A DNA stretch of 33,625 bases from a candidate division FCPU426 bacterium (GTDB lineage: Bacteria; Oederibacteriota; Muellerivitia; Muellerivitales; Muellerivitaceae): the NCBI GenBank assembly GCA_023249615.1, contig JAHFCG010000014.1, positions 1 to 33,625 on the forward strand, in the 5' to 3' direction. The stretch's first letter is position 1, and every line of letters begins with the position of its first letter. A model generated the notes under the pieces. That model did no database searches and was not told the DNA's origin. It saw only the letters and a list, made by a program, of their open reading frames with translations. This document shows, one piece after another, positions 32,094 through 33,625 of this stretch. The position numbers and the translations under genes are program-made.

Positions 32094-33062
32094 TTATTTG
32101 GCTGGTGCCGGCTCGGGTTTGTTTTCGGCCAGGCTTGCTTCCTGAAGAATAAACAAGGTTCCCCAGGCCTGGCCGGTTGGGCTGTTTCCGGCGGAACTGT
32201 CGAGGCGGAAGCGTCTTTTCTTGTTTTTCCAGTTGGTATCCAGGTATTCCTTCTTTAAATCCTGGCGTTTTTTAATGGCCTGGGCCATCAGATCCCCAAT
32301 ATCGCCAAAAGGGGAATCCTTCATGTTTAAATAAACATTTGTCAGGCTTTTGGGGTTCATATCCAGGATTTTTCCGGCCTTGGCGTTGACGAAAAGGGTA
32401 CTGCCTTCCGTTGAAACCGCGATGGCTCCAATGGGAAGGGAATCCAGGACGTTTCGCAGGGAGGCCGCGTAATTCAGGGCCATTTGATCCCCCTCCTTCA
32501 CCTTTTCGCTTAAAAGGTTCGCCCTTTTGGCCAGCTCAATGAGTTCCTTTTCCCCCTGCACGGTCCTGTAAGCCAGGTAGCCGGAATGAATCGCCACGAC
32601 GAAAAGGAGGGCGCAGGAGAGCATCAGGATGGGGTCCATGTAGTTGAAAACGTCGCTTTTGAAATAAATCAGGTAAAGGTACATGCCCGTGACAGCCAAG
32701 GCTACCACAATGCTCCTCCCGATGGATTGGCTGATGGCGGAGATAAAAAATGTTAAAAAGATGGTAATGAGAAGGTTGGTTTCCATGTGGTCGTAAAAGT
32801 AAAGCCCCACCAGCAAAAAGACAAAATCCATCGAAAAAACGATGTATTGAAAATGAACCTGCTCAAATTTGGCCTCCGTGAGGAAATAGAAAGGAATGAA
32901 GGTGGCGGCCAGCAATGACGCGAAAATAATGGCGGTTGTTTTTTGATCCGGGTGTGTTTGAACGAAAAAGAAAGCGAAACAGAAGAGGATGACGGCCAAA
33001 AGGGCCCGGATAAGGAAGAGGTTCTTTTTGACCTGGGGGGTAGCCTGTTGAATGTCGGACAT
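32094..33062 (-). CDS. Membrane-anchored PAS-domain protein without kinase
   Basis: 322 residues. Six or so membrane segments fill residues 15-170 (from NLFLIRALLAVILFCFAFFF to MLSCALLFVVAIHSGYLAYR). A helical, charged linker (about 172-205, a likely signalling coiled coil) leads to a PAS-type domain (about 205-300, RNVLDSLPIGAIAVSTEG). The protein then stops with a Pro/Ala tail (KPEPAPAK). The layout matches the input half of NtrY/PilS-type sensor kinases, but no histidine phosphotransfer or ATPase domain follows, and none lies nearby. A GAGAGG sequence stands five bases before the ATG. It may signal through a partner or be a remnant. Confidence 0.8.
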   Translation of the reverse strand: MSDIQQATPQVKKNLFLIRALLAVILFCFAFFFVQTHPDQKTTAIIFASLLAATFIPFYFLTEAKFEQVHFQYIVFSMDFVFLLVGLYFYDHMETNLLITIFLTFFISAISQSIGRSIVVALAVTGMYLYLIYFKSDVFNYMDPILMLSCALLFVVAIHSGYLAYRTVQGEKELIELAKRANLLSEKVKEGDQMALNYAASLRNVLDSLPIGAIAVSTEGSTLFVNAKAGKILDMNPKSLTNVYLNMKDSPFGDIGDLMAQAIKKRQDLKKEYLDTNWKNKKRRFRLDSSAGNSPTGQAWGTLFILQEASLAENKPEPAPAK

Positions 33063-33160
33063 GTTAGCCTCTCAAAATCTGGTCGTTGGTCATCGGTCGT
33101 CCGAAGGGATTGATCGAAAACCTTTTAAAGGTTTGTTCATCATAAGTCAGGGTTAAACGA

Positions 33161-33625
33161 GTGAAAAGCCAAAAGACAACCTATCCATTAAATGTCTGGC
33201 TCGCCCTTCTCGCGGTTTACGTGATTTGGGGCTCCACCTACCTCGCGATCCGTTTCGCCGTTCAAACCATACCCCCTTTTTTCATGGCAGGAACCAGGTT
33301 CATCGTCTCCGGACTCATTTTGTACGGGTTCACGCGTTGGAGGGGCTGTCCCAGGCCCACCCTCCTCCAATGGAGATCGGCGGCCATCATTGGTTTTTTC
33401 CTTCTGGTCATCGCCAATGGGGGAGTCAGCTGGGCGGAACAAAAGGTTCCTTCCGGCGTCACGGCTCTGCTTGTGGGAACCGTTCCTCTTTGGATCGCGG
33501 TGCTTCAATGGGTTTGGAATGGGGAAGCAAGGCCCGGTTGGAAAGTTTGGGCGGGAATCGCACTGGGAACGATTGGCATTAGCCTTTTGGTTTTTACCCG
33601 GGGCAATATCAGTTTTGAACAAGTG
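33161..33625 (+). CDS. EamA/DMT-family transporter, 3' end missing
   Basis: The reading frame runs from a GTG at 33161 to the right edge. GTG is the only possible start after the in-frame stop at 33143, with a weak AGGG at 33149-33152. The 155 visible residues contain the typical opening VWLALLAVYVIWGSTYLAIR, then PPFFMAGTRFIVSG, WAEQKVPSGVTALLVGTVPL and GIALGTIGISLLV. This is the first EamA half (about five membrane segments) of a drug/metabolite transporter of about 290-300 residues. It faces away from the PAS gene across a gap of 98 bases. Confidence 0.9.
   Translation, partial: MKSQKTTYPLNVWLALLAVYVIWGSTYLAIRFAVQTIPPFFMAGTRFIVSGLILYGFTRWRGCPRPTLLQWRSAAIIGFFLLVIANGGVSWAEQKVPSGVTALLVGTVPLWIAVLQWVWNGEARPGWKVWAGIALGTIGISLLVFTRGNISFEQV

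Overview
The window reads as chromosome of an uncultured Gram-negative bacterium. A predicted outer-membrane barrel, a prepilin and Sec-secreted proteins with Thr/Ser/Pro linkers and FlgD-like or type IX-like C-terminal tails point to a diderm lineage, perhaps within or near the FCB group or a candidate phylum such as FCPU426. I cannot fix the phylum from the sequence. No rRNA, tRNA, integrase, transposase or CRISPR array is visible.

Left part (1-18.6 kb, mostly + strand) is core energy metabolism. It opens with the end of a complex I operon (nuoL cut by the edge, nuoM, nuoN), then a small MTH1187-type thiamine-binding protein. A prepilin-like gene with a structured leader, a divergent pair (outer-membrane protein on -, secreted Ala/Pro-rich protein on +) and an alcohol dehydrogenase-like enzyme follow. 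Next is a coherent 2-oxoacid/C4 module: fused gamma-alpha and beta subunits of a 2-oxoacid:ferredoxin oxidoreductase, a ferredoxin with four cluster motifs, a type-2 ferredoxin-NADP reductase, and a succinate dehydrogenase whose membrane anchor resembles mycobacterial Sdh1, plus a 91-residue membrane protein. Inferred electron flow: 2-oxoacid oxidation reduces ferredoxin, ferredoxin exchanges electrons with NADP, and succinate dehydrogenase and complex I feed the quinone pool.

Middle part (18.6-29.3 kb, - strand) encodes surface or secreted functions: a 980-residue cell-surface protein with DUF11-like and FlgD-like domains, a large AraC-type regulator, and two tandem polysaccharide deacetylases. 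The 1397-residue deacetylase and the surface protein share very long Thr-rich linkers.

Right part (29.3-33.6 kb) has a DUF6498-like membrane protein, a GNAT acetyltransferase, a 760-base intergenic region, an orphan membrane-PAS protein, and the start of an EamA transporter. The intergenic region (31332-32093) is the most interesting part. On the - strand it carries a 14-codon Lys/Ala mini-gene with a perfect Shine-Dalgarno site and a terminator. It also has three copies of a covarying hairpin with a conserved 8-base loop, and a 91-base multi-branched RNA-like element followed by a U-tract. Separately, three different families of long imperfect inverted repeats sit directly in front of nuoM, nuoN and sdhA.
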